Notes: generated by a model from the letters alone, not told the origin. Shown: positions 33,118 to 44,711, counted from the first letter of the stretch. The stretch: DNA of 64,000 nt from Chelydra serpentina (GCA_037349315.1 JBAIAC010000054.1:2356001-2420000); one strand, 5' to 3'. Numbers and translations: made by a program.

Positions 33118-34603
33118 TGTAAACCACTGTCTCTGAAAATGGAGAAGTTCTGTCTCCAGCACAGAGCCACCCAGGAACGGCATGTGCAGCAGAGCTCCAC
33201 GAAGTCTATACTACTTGGATATGCATAAGGGTGTCAAGCATCTGACCGTCACCCAGCTCTACAGGGTCCAGGAAGAGGAAGAAGCATAGTTAACATTGGG
33301 ACTCTGAAAACGGGCATGGAGCAGATAAAATGTTTCAATATTAATACATATTCTTCACATGAGTAGCTATCAACATTCTAGTGGAGAAAAACCTGGGGAA
33401 ATTCCCACATAAAAGTCCTTGGCTTTTGATTGAAAGTTGGCAGATGGTACAGCCCACCACTGTAAACCATAAAAAAGGGAATAAGCAGTTGAGTCACTCA
33501 CCTGGCCTTCACTCCTCATTTGCCTTCTCAGCATGAACAACATCACTGCCACAACACACACCTTTGTTTTCTTAAAAACCAACCTGTAGCATTAATTCCA
33601 GCAGTATTCACAATACATTCATGTGTACATACATGCACATTTCAGTGTCGTCCGTCATCTTGACAAATTACCACACTTAGAACTATAGCTAACCTAAATC
33701 ATTTGCCCTTACATCTCTCACATTGCACAAAGCCACATACAGAATTGTGCATAGTGAAATCTGTGAAAGCCACACCAGCCAGATATCCATCATGAAAAGA
33801 TGACCATGTAACAGTAAACGTGGTCAAGTTAAAGCTACGCACTGAGTGTCCATGGAATGTGAGAATGGAAATGTGTGAGCAGTGAGTAGGACAGGTGGGT
33901 GTTTGAACTTTCTTGGGTTTATACTTTAACATTAGAGATTCAGATCTTGTCTCTACAATCTGCCAGAAAAAGAGAGTGGAGAAGAGGTGGGATTATGACA
34001 CTAGAGAAATCATATGAGGGAAACCTGATTGCCAGTTTGACTGAGAGTCACTTCCATATCTAAAATCTTCTTTAACACACTGTGGTGGGTGGGGGATGCC
34101 TTCACAACTTCAGCTGAGTTGAGAGCTCCCAATCCACACCTGAGTCATCGGGAAGACCTCCAGCAAAGCTGGGTGAAGAGCTGAATTGACATTCCTGACA
34201 TTTTTAAAGTTTAAAAAAAAAACAACCAGAAAAGGGGCCATGAGTATCTTGGAGGAGAGTGGGAGACATGAAATGGAGTTGAAATAACACCTACCTAAAC
34301 ACTCTGCTGAAGAGTATTGGGCTTAGAAGCCACTGCAGCTCCCTGTGACCCTGGCATAGCTGAAGTCTGATACTGTTGAGAAGTGAACGTCATGCAACAC
34401 TAATTCCATTGTTCAGAAAGTGCCCCAAACTTTTTTTTAAAGCTAACATTAATTTTTTGATAGCTACCAGCTGGGAAGCGTGGTTGACCACCATTCTGCT
34501 GCCTGTCTGAAGCTTTCCAATGAATAACCATACCCTCTTTGCTGTTTTGGGTTAACCCTTTTGTAACCAGTCATTAGCAACAGAAATTATTTCAGTAGTC
34601 TAA

Positions 34604-34898
34604 GGGTAGGTCTATACTTACGCGTCCGGTCGGAGGCGCGCGATCGATGTTCTGGGTTCGATTTATCGCGTCTTGTCAAGACGCGATAAATCGAACCAGG
34701 AAGTGCTCCGTCGTCGACGCTGGTAATCCAGCTCGACGAACGGAGTAGGCGGAGTCGACGGGGGAGCCTGCGCGCCGCGTGTGGATCCCGGGTAAGTGCT
34801 TTTTCATTCGAACTAAGGTACTTCGACTTCAGCTACGTTATTCACGTAGCTGAAGTTGCGTACCTTAGTTCGACGGGGGGGGTAGTGTAGACCTAGCC
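34604..34898 (-). mobile_element. MITE with two internal hairpins, copy B
   Basis: The same family as 26092-26368, in reverse orientation, 295 bp, with a TAA duplication (34601-34603 and 34899-34901) and ends GGGTAGGTCTATACTT and AGTGTAGACCTAGCC. The hairpin at 34655-34697 has perfect 20-nt arms (GGTTCGATTTATCGCGTCTT and its complement) with a 3-nt loop. The second hairpin spans 34808-34873, with arms TCGAACTAAGGTAC and GTACCTTAGTTCGA around the core ACTTCAGCTACGT. Confidence 0.88.
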
Positions 34899-36900
34899 TA
34901 ATACTGGAATTCCGTGAGGACTGCTCATCATGGGAGTGTCATTTTGAGTGTGAACACTTACGGATTAATATTGTCTAGTAAATCTGCTGAGGAGTTTATG
35001 ATGAGTCAGACTATTTCATGGAAGAATTCCTGAACTGCATACTTACTTTGCTCTGATTTCACAGACGAAGCACTAACATGTTGTTAAATCCTCCGAGAAG
35101 AGCATTTATTGGATAACTGCTCTATTTTGTCCTCGACCGCAGCAAAGAAAAGATTAAACACATTTCCTGTTGTCCCGATTTTGTTTTACATCCACATCTG
35201 CCAAAAAAGCACATTTTACAAGCATTCATTCTGTATTTTTCAGATGGATTAAACACTGAAAATGAAATGGTTATAAATGCATTTCATTTCTTTGCTGTGG
35301 GGCTCGCATCAGAGGCTTTTTTAATCAACAGAAATGAGTAGCAGGAGCATTTAAACTGTCAGAATAGGGTCTGTTGAGGATAGACTGATCTATAGATTGC
35401 AGTAAGGAATTTCAGTGTCAGATTCTGCAGTTATTTAGTAATGTGATAAGTGAACTCTCACTAGTACTAACTGTGGTATTTAATCCATGATGTATTTCAG
35501 TTAGTCTGACTAAACAAATTGTGAACAGCTATGTTGTTAAGCTAGTGTTTTGCAAAGTATGGGCTGCACCCCCTGGAGGAGTGGGGAGGGAAGGTTACAG
35601 GGCTCTCAGAGTTGTGTACACTAGAATTTTTCATTTGAGTTAATTGATAGCTAATTTGAGATAAAAAGGCAAACTCGCTTGTCCATGGTAGTGTAAACAC
35701 TCCACATGTTTGTGATTTACAAGAACATGTTAGTGAACTTGAGTTAATTGACAGTCAGTTCACTAGAGTTTTTTTGTAACTTGAACGTAGATAAATGCTC
35801 AATTCTTCTCTAGGGCCTCAGCTTTCATTTGTCTCTAGCTGTTATTGTAGAGAAAAATCTTAAGCAAGGTGGCTGGAATTTGCAAAGAACCTGAAACAAT
35901 AGCTGAGGCATGAGCTGCACCATACATTTTAATGTGTGCTAGATCGGGTGCCCATAGTGATACTTTAAATGTCAGCTGTCATCATTTCATTGCTCTTCAA
36001 AGAATGTAAGAAAGGAGAGGAATGATCAAAACATAAAGCTCTCCACAATCTACTCTGAGTGATCATTCATTTTGATGCCATGAGTAGGAGGACTTGGAAG
36101 ATACCACTTACTCTTTCCCCTAGTCAGAAAGGCGCCAACCCCAGCAAGGCATCCAAACCTCTCAGAGCAGCCAAGGACCCAGGGGAGTGAGATGTTTTGT
36201 TAATGAAAAAATTAATGTTGCCACTTAGTTACAATTATTTGTTTGAATCGTTAAGGAATATGACAGTAATCTTGCGCAGCAGTGTTCTATTTCAGTTTGA
36301 AATAACAAAGTAACACATTCAAACATTTCTTAAGATCCTGTATGAATGTACAATATTCTTCAAAGTTTTAGGACACATTTTAAATACAATTTAATTTCCT
36401 TTAACACCCCGTAGTGAAGTTGAAGGGGAGCATGCTTAGTTTAATTTTCCTGAAGGAGGTTTCAGCTTTCAAATGTTGGGGTAATGCTGGTTTAACCCTT
36501 GGGCAGTGGGAGCTAGGAACATCACAGGTACCGTCTCTCTCCCTAGCAAAAAATGCCATTCTCTCCAGTACACCTCACAATGCCAAGTGACTCCCTTTTA
36601 AATACAGTTGTGTGGGACCCTTAACGTGGCCTGCATAGCAGCTTTGATATGGGAGCTAATTGCTTTTGCATCACATTGGATACGTAAACCTGCCACTTAG
36701 TTTTGAGCTGCACAGTTGCAAATAAAGACACGAACAGTGCATTGGAAGATTCCATGTCATTTGATTCCTGCAGTTGAGGCATATGTTCTCCACTCCCAAA
36801 AGAACAATACAGCAAGGTGCTGTCATCCCTATGGGGCAGAGTTAAGGTGTATGAAGCAGTTTCTTAACTGAGCATTTCCTGGTTTCTGAGAGTCCTGTAA

Positions 36901-37073
36901 GGGCTTTTCTACATGGGGAAATACCTAGAATAGCTAGCTTAAGCTCAACCATGCAAACGCAGTCTTAGTGCAGCATAAGAGTGTCCATGCTGGGAGCCAG
37001 TATAGAATAGCTTTTGTGTTTTAAATTCACACACTGGCTAATTTTGCAGTAATGTCCATGTGTAGACAAGCCC
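36901..37073. mobile_element. Small PIF/Harbinger-type MITE
   Basis: TAA is duplicated at 36898-36900 and 37074-37076. The ends GGGCTTTTCTACATGG and CCATGTGTAGACAAGCCC are inverted repeats. At 173 bp it has no coding capacity. Confidence 0.85.
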
Positions 37074-37293
37074 TAATGTTCACATTCCTCTTAGGGTACA
37101 TGCAACAGTTTTAACAGCTTTTTTTAAAGTGAATATTAATCGGGTGAAAATGGGTGAATTCCTATAAGGATGTTTGTGTGTTATCCAAGACAGAAAGAGG
37201 CTGAGGTTGTTTTTTGTATAAAAAAATTGTATTTTAGCAGTACTCTCTAACTTCTGTGACCTTCCTCCATAAGACAACTGTTTGGCTCATCTA

Positions 37294-37472
37294 GATTAGC
37301 CTTTGGCCAATGTACTGGAAGACTGGTTTTTGGTAGTACATTTTCTAGTCTTTTGTCCAGTCGAATTCTGAAATGTCGAGTGTACGACACATTTCAGAAT
37401 TCGACTGGACAAAAAACTAGAAAATGTACTACCAAAAACCAGTCCCTCCAGTACATTGGCCAAAGGCTAATC
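37294..37472. mobile_element. Fold-back element: near-perfect palindrome, about 85-bp arms
   Basis: The left arm (37294-37376) and right arm (about 37389-37472) are reverse complements along their whole length, with only one base substitution plus one single-base indel near the outer third and one more substitution (TAGTCTTTT against TAGTTTTTT). The loop is about 12 nt (CGAGTGTACGAC). TA stands on each side (37292-37293 and 37473-37474), as for a Tc1/mariner target. It encodes nothing and is all inverted repeat. Confidence 0.85.
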
Positions 37473-37517
37473 TAATCCCTTCTCTTGTGAGAGGATTCCA
37501 CAGCCCAATAAATCTTA

Positions 37518-37854
37518 GGCCTTGTCTACACTACAGAATTATATCGACCCGTTAGGTCGATGTACAGCCACCACATTAATTACAGTGGTTTTTCATGTCT
37601 ACACTCCCCTCCTTCTGCAGGTGATACGTGCCTCACCAGGAATAGTTGCAACAACTTAAGTGGGGCAGTATGGGGGCTGTCAGCCCTGCCTCAGAGCTCA
37701 CCGCTACAGGTCCTTCCCTCCCCCCTCCCCCGCAGGACTCACCACTGCAATCCCCCACCCCTACCTGCCACCACGGGGCTCATCGCTGCAGCCACTCCAC
37801 CGCCGCCGCGGAGCTGTCCCTGTGTCAACTTAACTCTGTAGTGTAGACCAGGCC
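37518..37854. mobile_element. PIF/Harbinger-type MITE, 337 bp
   Basis: TTA is duplicated at 37515-37517 and 37855-37857. The ends GGCCTTGTCTACACTACAGA and TCTGTAGTGTAGACCAGGCC are inverted repeats with one mismatch. The right half is C-rich with repeated CACTGCAATCC-like text. It has no transposase. Confidence 0.9.
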
Positions 37855-38381
37855 TTATTGTTAAGCTTTTCCTGCCCTTTCACTTAAATTTATTGTGCAT
37901 GCTTCTAGAGTGTGTTCAGACCTTTGGATTGGTGCATCTTCTAAATTGCCATAAGATCCCCTTTGCGCAGTCTCTTCCCGGCCTTCCCTTCACATACTTG
38001 TAGGGTGTTTCTCCTTCCCTCTCTCCCCACCACAATCATCCTTTAGGGTTTAGGCAGGTTGCATGGTTTCAGCTTTTTTTTGTCTTTCCTCAGGAGTCTG
38101 TCCCATTTGCCCCTAATCATTTTGGTTGTTAAATTCACTTACAGCAGTTCAAACCAAAGCACCTCATGGATTCTCGAAAACCACATTTAAAGCATTCATA
38201 ATACTGTTTGCGTCAGGTTTATGCAACAGCACTGAGCTCTCATAGTCTTTCCTGGGAAGGTTGCATCCTGAAATGTTTGCCGTTTTGCAGTTGGCTATAT
38301 TGTGCAATTCAGTTGTCAGGTACTGTTGCACTGTGCTTCTCCGGTGCTAGCAGGAACAAAAGGTGGAACAGTCAGAACCTC

Positions 38382-38404
38382 TTTTTTTTTTTTTTTTTTT
38401 TTTT
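38382..38404. repeat. Poly-T tract
   Basis: A run of 23 T, followed by a CT-rich tract, is seen. Confidence 0.9.
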
Positions 38405-38680
38405 CCTCTCTCTCTTTCTTTACAGAGAGCAGGCCCCAGGCGTTGTTCTTTCACTGTTTCTGGTGGTTTGCCAGGAGGGCTGCAGTAGGCTTTCCTTCTA
38501 TTAACCACGTTAAACAGACGTGATCGTATTTCCCCTCAAGGCCGGCTGACTCCCTCTCTACCAAGCTTATAGAAACAAGTGGGTCTGCTTTAAATGTAGG
38601 ATGCAAAACACTTTATCCTGTCCAAGGACAAACCTGCCACTGGGCAATCGCCATCAAACACACATTGTTGACTGACGCTA

Positions 38681-38950
38681 AGTCTTCACTAGAAATGCTG
38701 CAGCTGTGCAGCTTAGTGCCTCAGTGTAGATACTCACTATCGCAATGGGGTGGGTTTTCCTGTCACTCGTCAATCCACCTCCCCAAGAGGTGGTAGCTAG
38801 GTCAACAGAAGAATTCTCTCCTTGACGTAGTGCTGTCTACACTGGGGGTTAGGTTGGCTTAACTACATTGCTTGGGGATGGATTTTTTTCACACCCCCAG
38901 CCATGTAGCTGGGTTGACCTAACTCTTGAGGACCATTGCACCAGCCCCAG
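38681..38950. mobile_element. Diverged MITE, boundaries uncertain
   Basis: The left part AGTCTTCACTAGAAATGCTG and the right part GGTTGACCTAACTCTTGAGG resemble the ends of MITEs with GTCTACACTA termini seen elsewhere here. An internal GTGTAGATACTCAC and GTCTACACTGGGGGTTAGG support this. I see no clean duplication. Confidence 0.5.
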
Positions 38951-39116
38951 GGAGACACAAGTTAATAGCATCTTACCAGGCATTGTAGAGTTCCGGTCCC
39001 AGATTTGGCTCAGTCTGAAAATCCACAGATATCTGGGTGACACCAAGGTCAAGTGTCAACTGGGGAATGCTCTACCTAATTTAATGTATTTCTTCCATAA
39101 CTCTCTCCTTTCTCAG

Positions 39117-39169
39117 GAAAATGCAAAAAACGTGGAGATGGTTTGAAACTGGAGAACGACCCTCAGGAG
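39117..39169 (+). CDS. RABL6: RABL6 exon (linker after G3), 53 bp
   Basis: It completes the split Gly codon (G|GA) and encodes KCKKRGDGLKLENDPQE, ending on a codon boundary. The acceptor is CCTTTCTCAG and the donor GAG|GTGAGC. The lysine/arginine-rich loop between the G3 and following region is a RABL6 feature that typical Rabs lack. One difference from the human sequence as I recall it (Leu for Met in GLKxEN) is conservative. An open frame that runs on to 39435 is intron read-through. Confidence 0.96.
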
Positions 39170-40419
39170 GTGAGCCACCTTTGAGATGCAAATATGTCTC
39201 CCTGTTAAGTGATGGCATGTGGTCAGCTGTCAATCTCTTGTGTAAAAGTTCAGATGTAGTTTGCATTCAAATCTGCATTCAGGGTGATCCAGCTGACGTG
39301 TGGGCCACAACTTGCTCCCAGACTGAGGCGCTAGGCTGCCCCAGCATTTTTTTTTTCCCCCTTCCAGGGCATTGCACTGAGAGTCTGACCCACTGCAGCA
39401 ATTCTGGCACAGTTTCCACCCTCCCTTTGGTGTGAAATTCCTCCATTGTTCACTGTGTGGCATTGTATCTGTTGGGTTATGATAACAAAAGGGAGATAGA
39501 ACCAGAACAGGAGACCAAGGTTCCTTTCCAGCGTTAACTGATCAGCTGTATGATGGGGAAAATGCTCTCTCACCTTTTTAAAGCATTTTGAAATCTGCAG
39601 GTGGAAAGAGGAGTATTACTGCCAAATATTATAATGGGAGCAAACTGAAGGGAGTGTATGCACTCTTGACAGCAGCACTGCTGTTGTGCACGGTATGTAT
39701 ACACGTGAGGACTGAACATGTGACGCCTGCCTCCCCAGACAGCGTTTTGACCCCAATGCACTTACAGAGCTGCTTTAGCAAAAATCCCATTGGGTCCCCC
39801 TTAAGGAAAGGGTGGCCTGAAGTCTCTGCTCACTTATTCTCTTGTAATTCTTTAAGTGCTTCCTTGCCCTTGGTCATGTGATGGTGCCCTGCAGGGCCCA
39901 GTGAATGAGAAGTAGCCCACTTTGTGTTCTGTAACCATTCTGTTGAAATCAGTGGGCCAATATGGTTGGTGTACAGAAGGGGTTAATTGGTTCCCAATCT
40001 AGTGACTTCCCTGCTAGCACATGGAGAAAGAGACTCCCTCTGATTCAGGTGTTTCTCCCATGAAATGCCCAGTCATAAGTTCTAAGCCCACTTTCCCAGT
40101 GTGAAGCTATGTATGAAAGCAAATCCTACTGCTGCTGTGCCGTTGGAATGGAGGGTAATTTCACATTAAAATGTAGCCATGCTGCAGGTACAAGATTGTA
40201 ATGGGAATTCGCAATTAGGACTGCAAATACTGAAATGCGGTAAAATGTACTATTGATAAAAATCAATATTGCTGCTAGAAAATGCCAGTATCACTACAGA
40301 GGGGAGGGAGGTGCAGCAGAAGACACTCTCTGGCTATGCAGATCAGCAGTGCACAGCACAGCAAACATTCAGGTTAGGAAAGGAACAAAGAAAATTGGGG
40401 GGCGGGGTGGGGCGGGGCG

Positions 40420-40602
40420 GGGGGGGGGGGGGGATAGCTCAGTGGTTTGAGCATTGGCCTGCTAAACCCAGGGTTGTGAGTTCAATCCTTGAGGGGGCCA
40501 TTTGGGAATCTGGGGCAAAAATTGGGGATTGGTCCTGCTTTGAGCAGGGGGTTGGACTAGATGACCTCCTAAGATCCCTTCCAACCCTGATATTCTATGA
40601 TA
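40420..40602 (+). mobile_element. tRNA-derived SINE with CR1-like tail
   Basis: A box GATAGCTCAGTGGTTTGAGC, B box GTGAGTTCAATCC, body with GGGGCAAAAATTGGGGATTG and the CR1 tail CCAACCCTGATATTCTATGA. It is preceded by a G-rich simple sequence (about 40397-40433) that blurs its left edge. Confidence 0.93.
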
Positions 40603-40640
40603 AAGGGAGTTGCTTTACTCTAGATATGTTTTGCCTATTG

Positions 40641-40846
40641 CAGGGGTTCCCAGACTGGGGGTCGTGAGGTTATTACATGGGGGGTGTTGCAAGCTGTCAG
40701 CCTCCACCCTAAATCCCACTTTGCATCCAGCATTTATAATGGTGTTAAATATATTTAAAAGTTTTTAATTTATAAGGGGGGGAGGGTCACACTCAGAGGC
40801 TTGCTATATGAAAGGGGTCACCAGCACAAAAGTTTGAGAACTACTG
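40641..40846. mobile_element. Short hAT-like MITE
   Basis: An exact 8-bp duplication GCCTATTG flanks it (40633-40640 and 40847-40854). Ends CAGGGGTTCCCAGACTGG and AGTTTGAGAACTACTG form a degraded inverted repeat. It is 206 bp and non-coding. Confidence 0.85.
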
Positions 40847-41218
40847 GCCTATTGTATCCTGTAGCTGTCTATGGAATCCAGCTTGTCAAGAGGGAATCTG
40901 GGGTGATGGGCTGGAGAGGAGAATGAGATTGCAAGTGCTAAAATACTCTCTTCTTTCCCCCCCCTCCCCTCCCTCTGTAATCGAACACTTGGCTTTTCAC
41001 AGAACACTGGCAGCTCTCAGATCCTGCTCACTCAGGCGGTGTAAGCAGTGAACTATTTGAGAAGCTTTGTTCCAGTGATGATGTAAAATCCAGTGGTGGT
41101 CTTTTTTGTGGAAATGCTCCCATTGGAAACGTTGGGACTCTTCATTATACCGATTTGTTTTTCTTACAAGTCTGAAGCTGTAAGAGCTGAAGTATTTACC
41201 GTTTGTTTCTGTTTCCAG

Positions 41219-41310
41219 GCAGAGTCCGAGATGGCTCTGGATGCGGAGTTTCTCGATGTGTATAAAAACTGCAATGGAGTAGTGATGATGTTCGACATCA
41301 CCAAGCAGTG
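41219..41310 (+). CDS. RABL6: RABL6 exon, 92 bp
   Basis: This exon encodes AESEMALDAEFLDVYKNCNG then VVMMFDITKQ and two bases of a Trp codon (TG|G). The acceptor is GTTTCCAG and the donor TG|GTAAGA. The segment covers the helix after switch II and the hydrophobic beta strand GVVMMFDITK that leads to the G4 region. It matches mammalian RABL6 at essentially every position I can recall. Confidence 0.97.
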
Positions 41311-42439
41311 GTAAGAGGAGCAGTGATGCATGCAGCTTGAGTCTCACTTGTTTAATCAAAACAAATGATCTTTAGATCCTGTGATTTCTAGACACACAAA
41401 TGTCCAATGAGCTGAAACAGGTTCCTGGCACCTAAAATAATTGTGCTTTATTTTTCTGGCCTGTTTTTAATCTATTCCCCTGTAAAACACAACTTAGATC
41501 TGTTCTAAACTAGCTGTCTCCCTCCATGTCCACTGACCTGTAATTCCCACTGTGCAGCAGACTGAGGGAAACAATTAGAAAATGCCTTTTGCAGAAGTTA
41601 TTTATCCAGCACCACCTCCAAAGGTAGATGACAAAGTCCCTGCTCCAAAGAGTAGGCATAATATCTGATGGGAGAGGTGAAAGCCACAAACAGTGGGGAC
41701 CAGGGAAGAGAGCCCAAGGGGATTAGGGAAATGTGGATTTGTAAGTGCTCTGTGGACACAGCTTGGGGCTTCATTTGTTGGGCTCTTTTTATCCCCTCTG
41801 CTAAGGGAGAGGAAACATGGAAGCGGGGATGGGAAGGTGAAAGTGAGGAGTGCAGGAGTGGCAGGCACTGGGGAAGAGGAAAACAGTGTAGTCCCGGTGT
41901 GTCAGGGACATTGATTGGCCCAAACAACTACCACTGGTGCCTTCAGCTTACAAGGAAGAATTGCTGTCCTTTGGCTGAAAAGGTGCCATGAACCCCTACG
42001 GGCAGTAATACATGAAGCCCTAATGGGAGAGGGTTACCCATTGCTGGAACTCTCTTCTGTAGGCCTCACCTCCAGATGCAGTGTTGTTTGGTATGTTCTT
42101 TAATTTCATTAGAGCTCTTGGCAGACTTCTGCACTCCAGCACTTCAAAATAGCTTTAGTGCCTGTCCTTCAGTTATCTTACTCATCAGTATAATAGATCA
42201 GCCTGTCGAGACACTGGGATATAGATCATGCAACTTTAGCCACTCTGTCAGTACAGCATGTACTGGCTTGTATGTCTGCAAGACAGGGATACTTAAACAC
42301 CATTTCCTTAGTAGGATGAGACAAGGAGGGCCCTCAGTTAAAATGATAAACCTGAAGTGGATCAAAGGAAATATTTCTATATGTAGCACATAACCTGTGG
42401 AGCTCACTACCACAGAGACTCGTCAAGGCAACTAGTGTA

Positions 42440-42632
42440 GCAAACTTGGGGGCGGCATTTCCCCTCCAAACTACACCCATGGGCATTCTCAGCCCCACCC
42501 CGGCACAGCTTCCCTGTTACTTTCTGCAGGGAAGCAAATAAATCTGCAGTGGGGACATGTTTCCTTCCTGTGCACAGTGGTGCAGAATTCCCCCAGGAGT
42601 AACTTGCATTACCAGAATTCCCCCAGGAGTAA
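42440..42632 (-). repeat. Interspersed repeat with terminus shared with 18566, inverted
   Basis: CAGTGGTGCAGAATTCCCCC followed by AGGAGTAAC (about 42581-42612) is the reverse complement of the terminus at 18563-18591. A 22-bp piece, CCAGAATTCCCCCAGGAG with flanking bases, is then repeated at 42612-42634. The inner boundary is not clear. Confidence 0.45.
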
Positions 42633-42636
42633 CTCC

Positions 42637-42815
42637 GGGGCGGAGGGATAGTTCAGTGGTTTGAGCATTGGCCTGCTAAACCCAGGGTTGAGAGTTCAAT
42701 CCTTGAGGGGGCCATTTAGGGATCTGGGGCAAAAATTGGGGATTGGTCCTGCTTTGAGCAGGGGGTTGGACTAGATGACCTCCTAAGGTCCCTTCCAACC
42801 CTGAGATTCTATGAT
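42637..42815 (+). mobile_element. tRNA-derived SINE with CR1-like tail
   Basis: Same family as the other four copies. The A box reads GATAGTTCAGTGGTTTGAGC (one change) and the B box GAGAGTTCAATCC. The tail is CCAACCCTGAGATTCTATGAT. Confidence 0.93.
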
Positions 42816-43219
42816 TAGCTTTGATGAAAACAAGAGCAATAAGGGCATAATCCCAATCACCAGCTAGGGTGAGGAGAATATTCTCCCTATCCTCACACAA
42901 CAGTGCAGAGTGTAGCCTTCTCCTAGAATATTTTATATGGCTCGCTGCTCAAGGTACAGGACTGAGGTAGTTGGACTGTTCTCTGTGAAATAACAATATT
43001 GCCTCAGAATGTGTCTGTTGTCTGTAGGTGGGCCTCAGAGGAAACCCATGTGACGTTTGTACTTTGGATTTTTCTGTTTGCCTTGCAACTTTTCTGACTA
43101 TGTATGCTAGTTTCCATTGTGTGCATGTAAGCTGTAAATGTAATAATATTGCTTAGAGTACAATTAACCCATCAAGTGTGCCCTCACTAATTATTTGTTT
43201 CGCCTTTTATTTGGTAAAG

Positions 43220-43360
43220 GACATTTAACTACATATTGAGGGAGCTTCCTAAAGTGCCCACCCATGTTCCAGTGTGTGTGCTTGGGAATTACCGTGATAT
43301 GGGAGAGCACAGGGTCATCCTGCCAGATGACATGCGGGAGTTCATTGATAATCTGAACAG
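43220..43360 (+). CDS. RABL6: RABL6 exon (G4 region), 141 bp
   Basis: It completes the Trp codon (TG|G), encodes 46 codons from TFNYILRELPKVPTHVPVCV through LGNYRDMGEHRVILPDDMRE to FIDNLN, and ends with AG of an Arg codon (AG|A). The donor is AG|GTAAAC. The G4 position is LGNYRDMG, where Rabs have NKxD; the Asn and Asp are kept while the Lys is Tyr, as in mammalian RABL6. The three substitutions I notice against human (DDMRE for DDVRD, NLN for NLD) are conservative. Confidence 0.97.
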
Positions 43361-44605
43361 GTAAACAGGGCTTTCTGGGAAAGCCGCACTCCTCCCCTTC
43401 TTTTCCATGCAATCCAGCCCCAGTTAACAGCATTGCTGTTATCTTCCAGATGTGTGTGTGCGCGCGCCATTGAATTGCTCCCTTCCCTGATCATCCAACC
43501 CCCTTTTCATCCCGTTGGGTTTGATATCCCTGTGTATTGTCCCTTTATCCTGGGCTTTCTGCTCGCTCTATGGTGTTCCAATGGAACCTGAAAGGCCTGC
43601 AGTGAGTGGGGGGATTCTCAGTTCCCAGAGCCAGTGAATAGCAGTGAGAGTCCCTTTCAGAACTGGAATTGTACTTCAGCCCGCCCTTCTAGGCTATCTT
43701 TTTTTTTTTCTTGCTGAAAGATTTTGCATGTTGCTTCCCCAACACAACTGTTCCATGTTACCCATGCTCCGAAACCAGCATGCTGCCGCTAGCCTTTTCA
43801 CTGGCTCTCCCGCACCCTAGAGATTGAGCATCCCCACTGCAGATCCTGATCACTTCCAGGCTGTGTTCTCCCAACTGCCTGCCAAGCCTCTACTCTGGCA
43901 TTTCTTTGGATCTGGCCACGAGGCTCTTTCGTTATAGAGATTGCCCTTGCTGGGCAGGAGTCGATCGATCCACCTTATCCGGCCTTTCTCCTTCTAAGGG
44001 TTTTTACAAAAGCTTTTTTGTGTAACAGGTTTTCTTGCAAAGTCTCACTTACTCCTGCTTACATCAGACATGTAGAAATGGAATCCGTCACAAAGAATGG
44101 CTTCGTACTAGTTCTTTTATAGCCACGTTTATTCATGTTATACACACACTTATCCAAGGTGAACTAATGTAACTTTAGTGCCCAGTGCTGAGGTTTTTAA
44201 TAGCTTCATTTAGGTCCATTTATGGTATTAGAAATAAAAATGCGCTGTAAGAAATGCACTTGTGCAGCTGTGAAATACTCGGTTCAGTAAGCCATTGGCC
44301 CAGTGTCCCAGCAGAGCAGTTCAGACTGTCAGTCGCATGACACTAGAGCACAACAGCAGCTGCACTCAAGCCTTTCCCCACCAGCCTTCTACAGGGGTAA
44401 AGAGTTAATTTGGCTCCTTACGAGCTGTAAACAAAGTAATGAGCCCCCTAGCAGGATGAACTGTCGGCCTAAGTCTTGGGGTTGAAGACTTGCCTGGGAG
44501 ATGAGGATTGCTCATGGGATAGAAGTCAGCACGTGCCTCTGCTGTGTGTGTAGTCAGTTGGTCACTGTGTAATTTTCTTTTCTCTGCTCATCCGATTCGG
44601 AACAG
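43361..44605. other. RABL6: RABL6 intron, 1,245 bp
   Basis: A phase-2 intron without a recognisable mobile element. A short TGTGTGTGTGCGCGCGC tract lies near 43450-43466. The acceptor is TTCGGAACAG. Confidence 0.9.
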
Positions 44606-44711
44606 ACCTCCTGGCTCATCTTATTTTCGCTATGCTGAATCTTCCATGAAGAACAGCTTTGGCCTCAAGTACCTGCACAAATTCTTCAACATCCCGTTCT
44701 TGCAGCTGCAG
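44606..44711 (+). CDS. RABL6: RABL6 exon (C-terminal part of GTPase-like fold), 106 bp
   Basis: It completes the Arg codon (AG|A) and encodes PPGSSYFRYAESSMKNSFGL then KYLHKFFNIPFLQLQ, ending on a codon boundary. The donor is CAG|GTAAGA. SYFRYAESSMKNSFGLKYLH replaces the G5 (SAK) region of ordinary Rabs, and the following helix closes the G domain. It is identical to mammalian RABL6 as far as I can recall. This exon supplies the end of the folded core. Confidence 0.97.

Larger units (their letters stand above)
30055..39116. other. RABL6: RABL6 intron, 9,062 bp
   Basis: A phase-1 intron. It carries a hAT-like element (32742-33117), MITE copy B (34604-34898), three small elements between 36901 and 37854, and a diverged MITE near 38681. 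The parts 30055-32741, 33118-34603 and 34899-36900 show no exon. 35610-35790 may be an old MITE. A (CA)n tract lies at 30903-30931 and a 23-T run at 38382-38404. Confidence 0.9.
39170..41218. other. RABL6: RABL6 intron, 2,049 bp
   Basis: A phase-0 intron containing a SINE (40420-40602) and a short hAT-like element (40641-40846). 39170-40419 holds nothing I can name. A G-rich run precedes the SINE, and a C-rich pyrimidine tract lies near 40955-40975. Confidence 0.9.
41311..43219. other. RABL6: RABL6 intron, 1,909 bp
   Basis: A phase-2 intron. A SINE lies at 42637-42815 and an inverted repeat-terminus fragment at 42440-42632. 41311-42430 shows no exon; part of 41600-41660 may be an ancient SINE-like piece (AAAGTCCCTGCTCCAAAGAG). 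The acceptor before 43220 is GGTAAAG, preceded by a T-rich tract. Confidence 0.9.
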
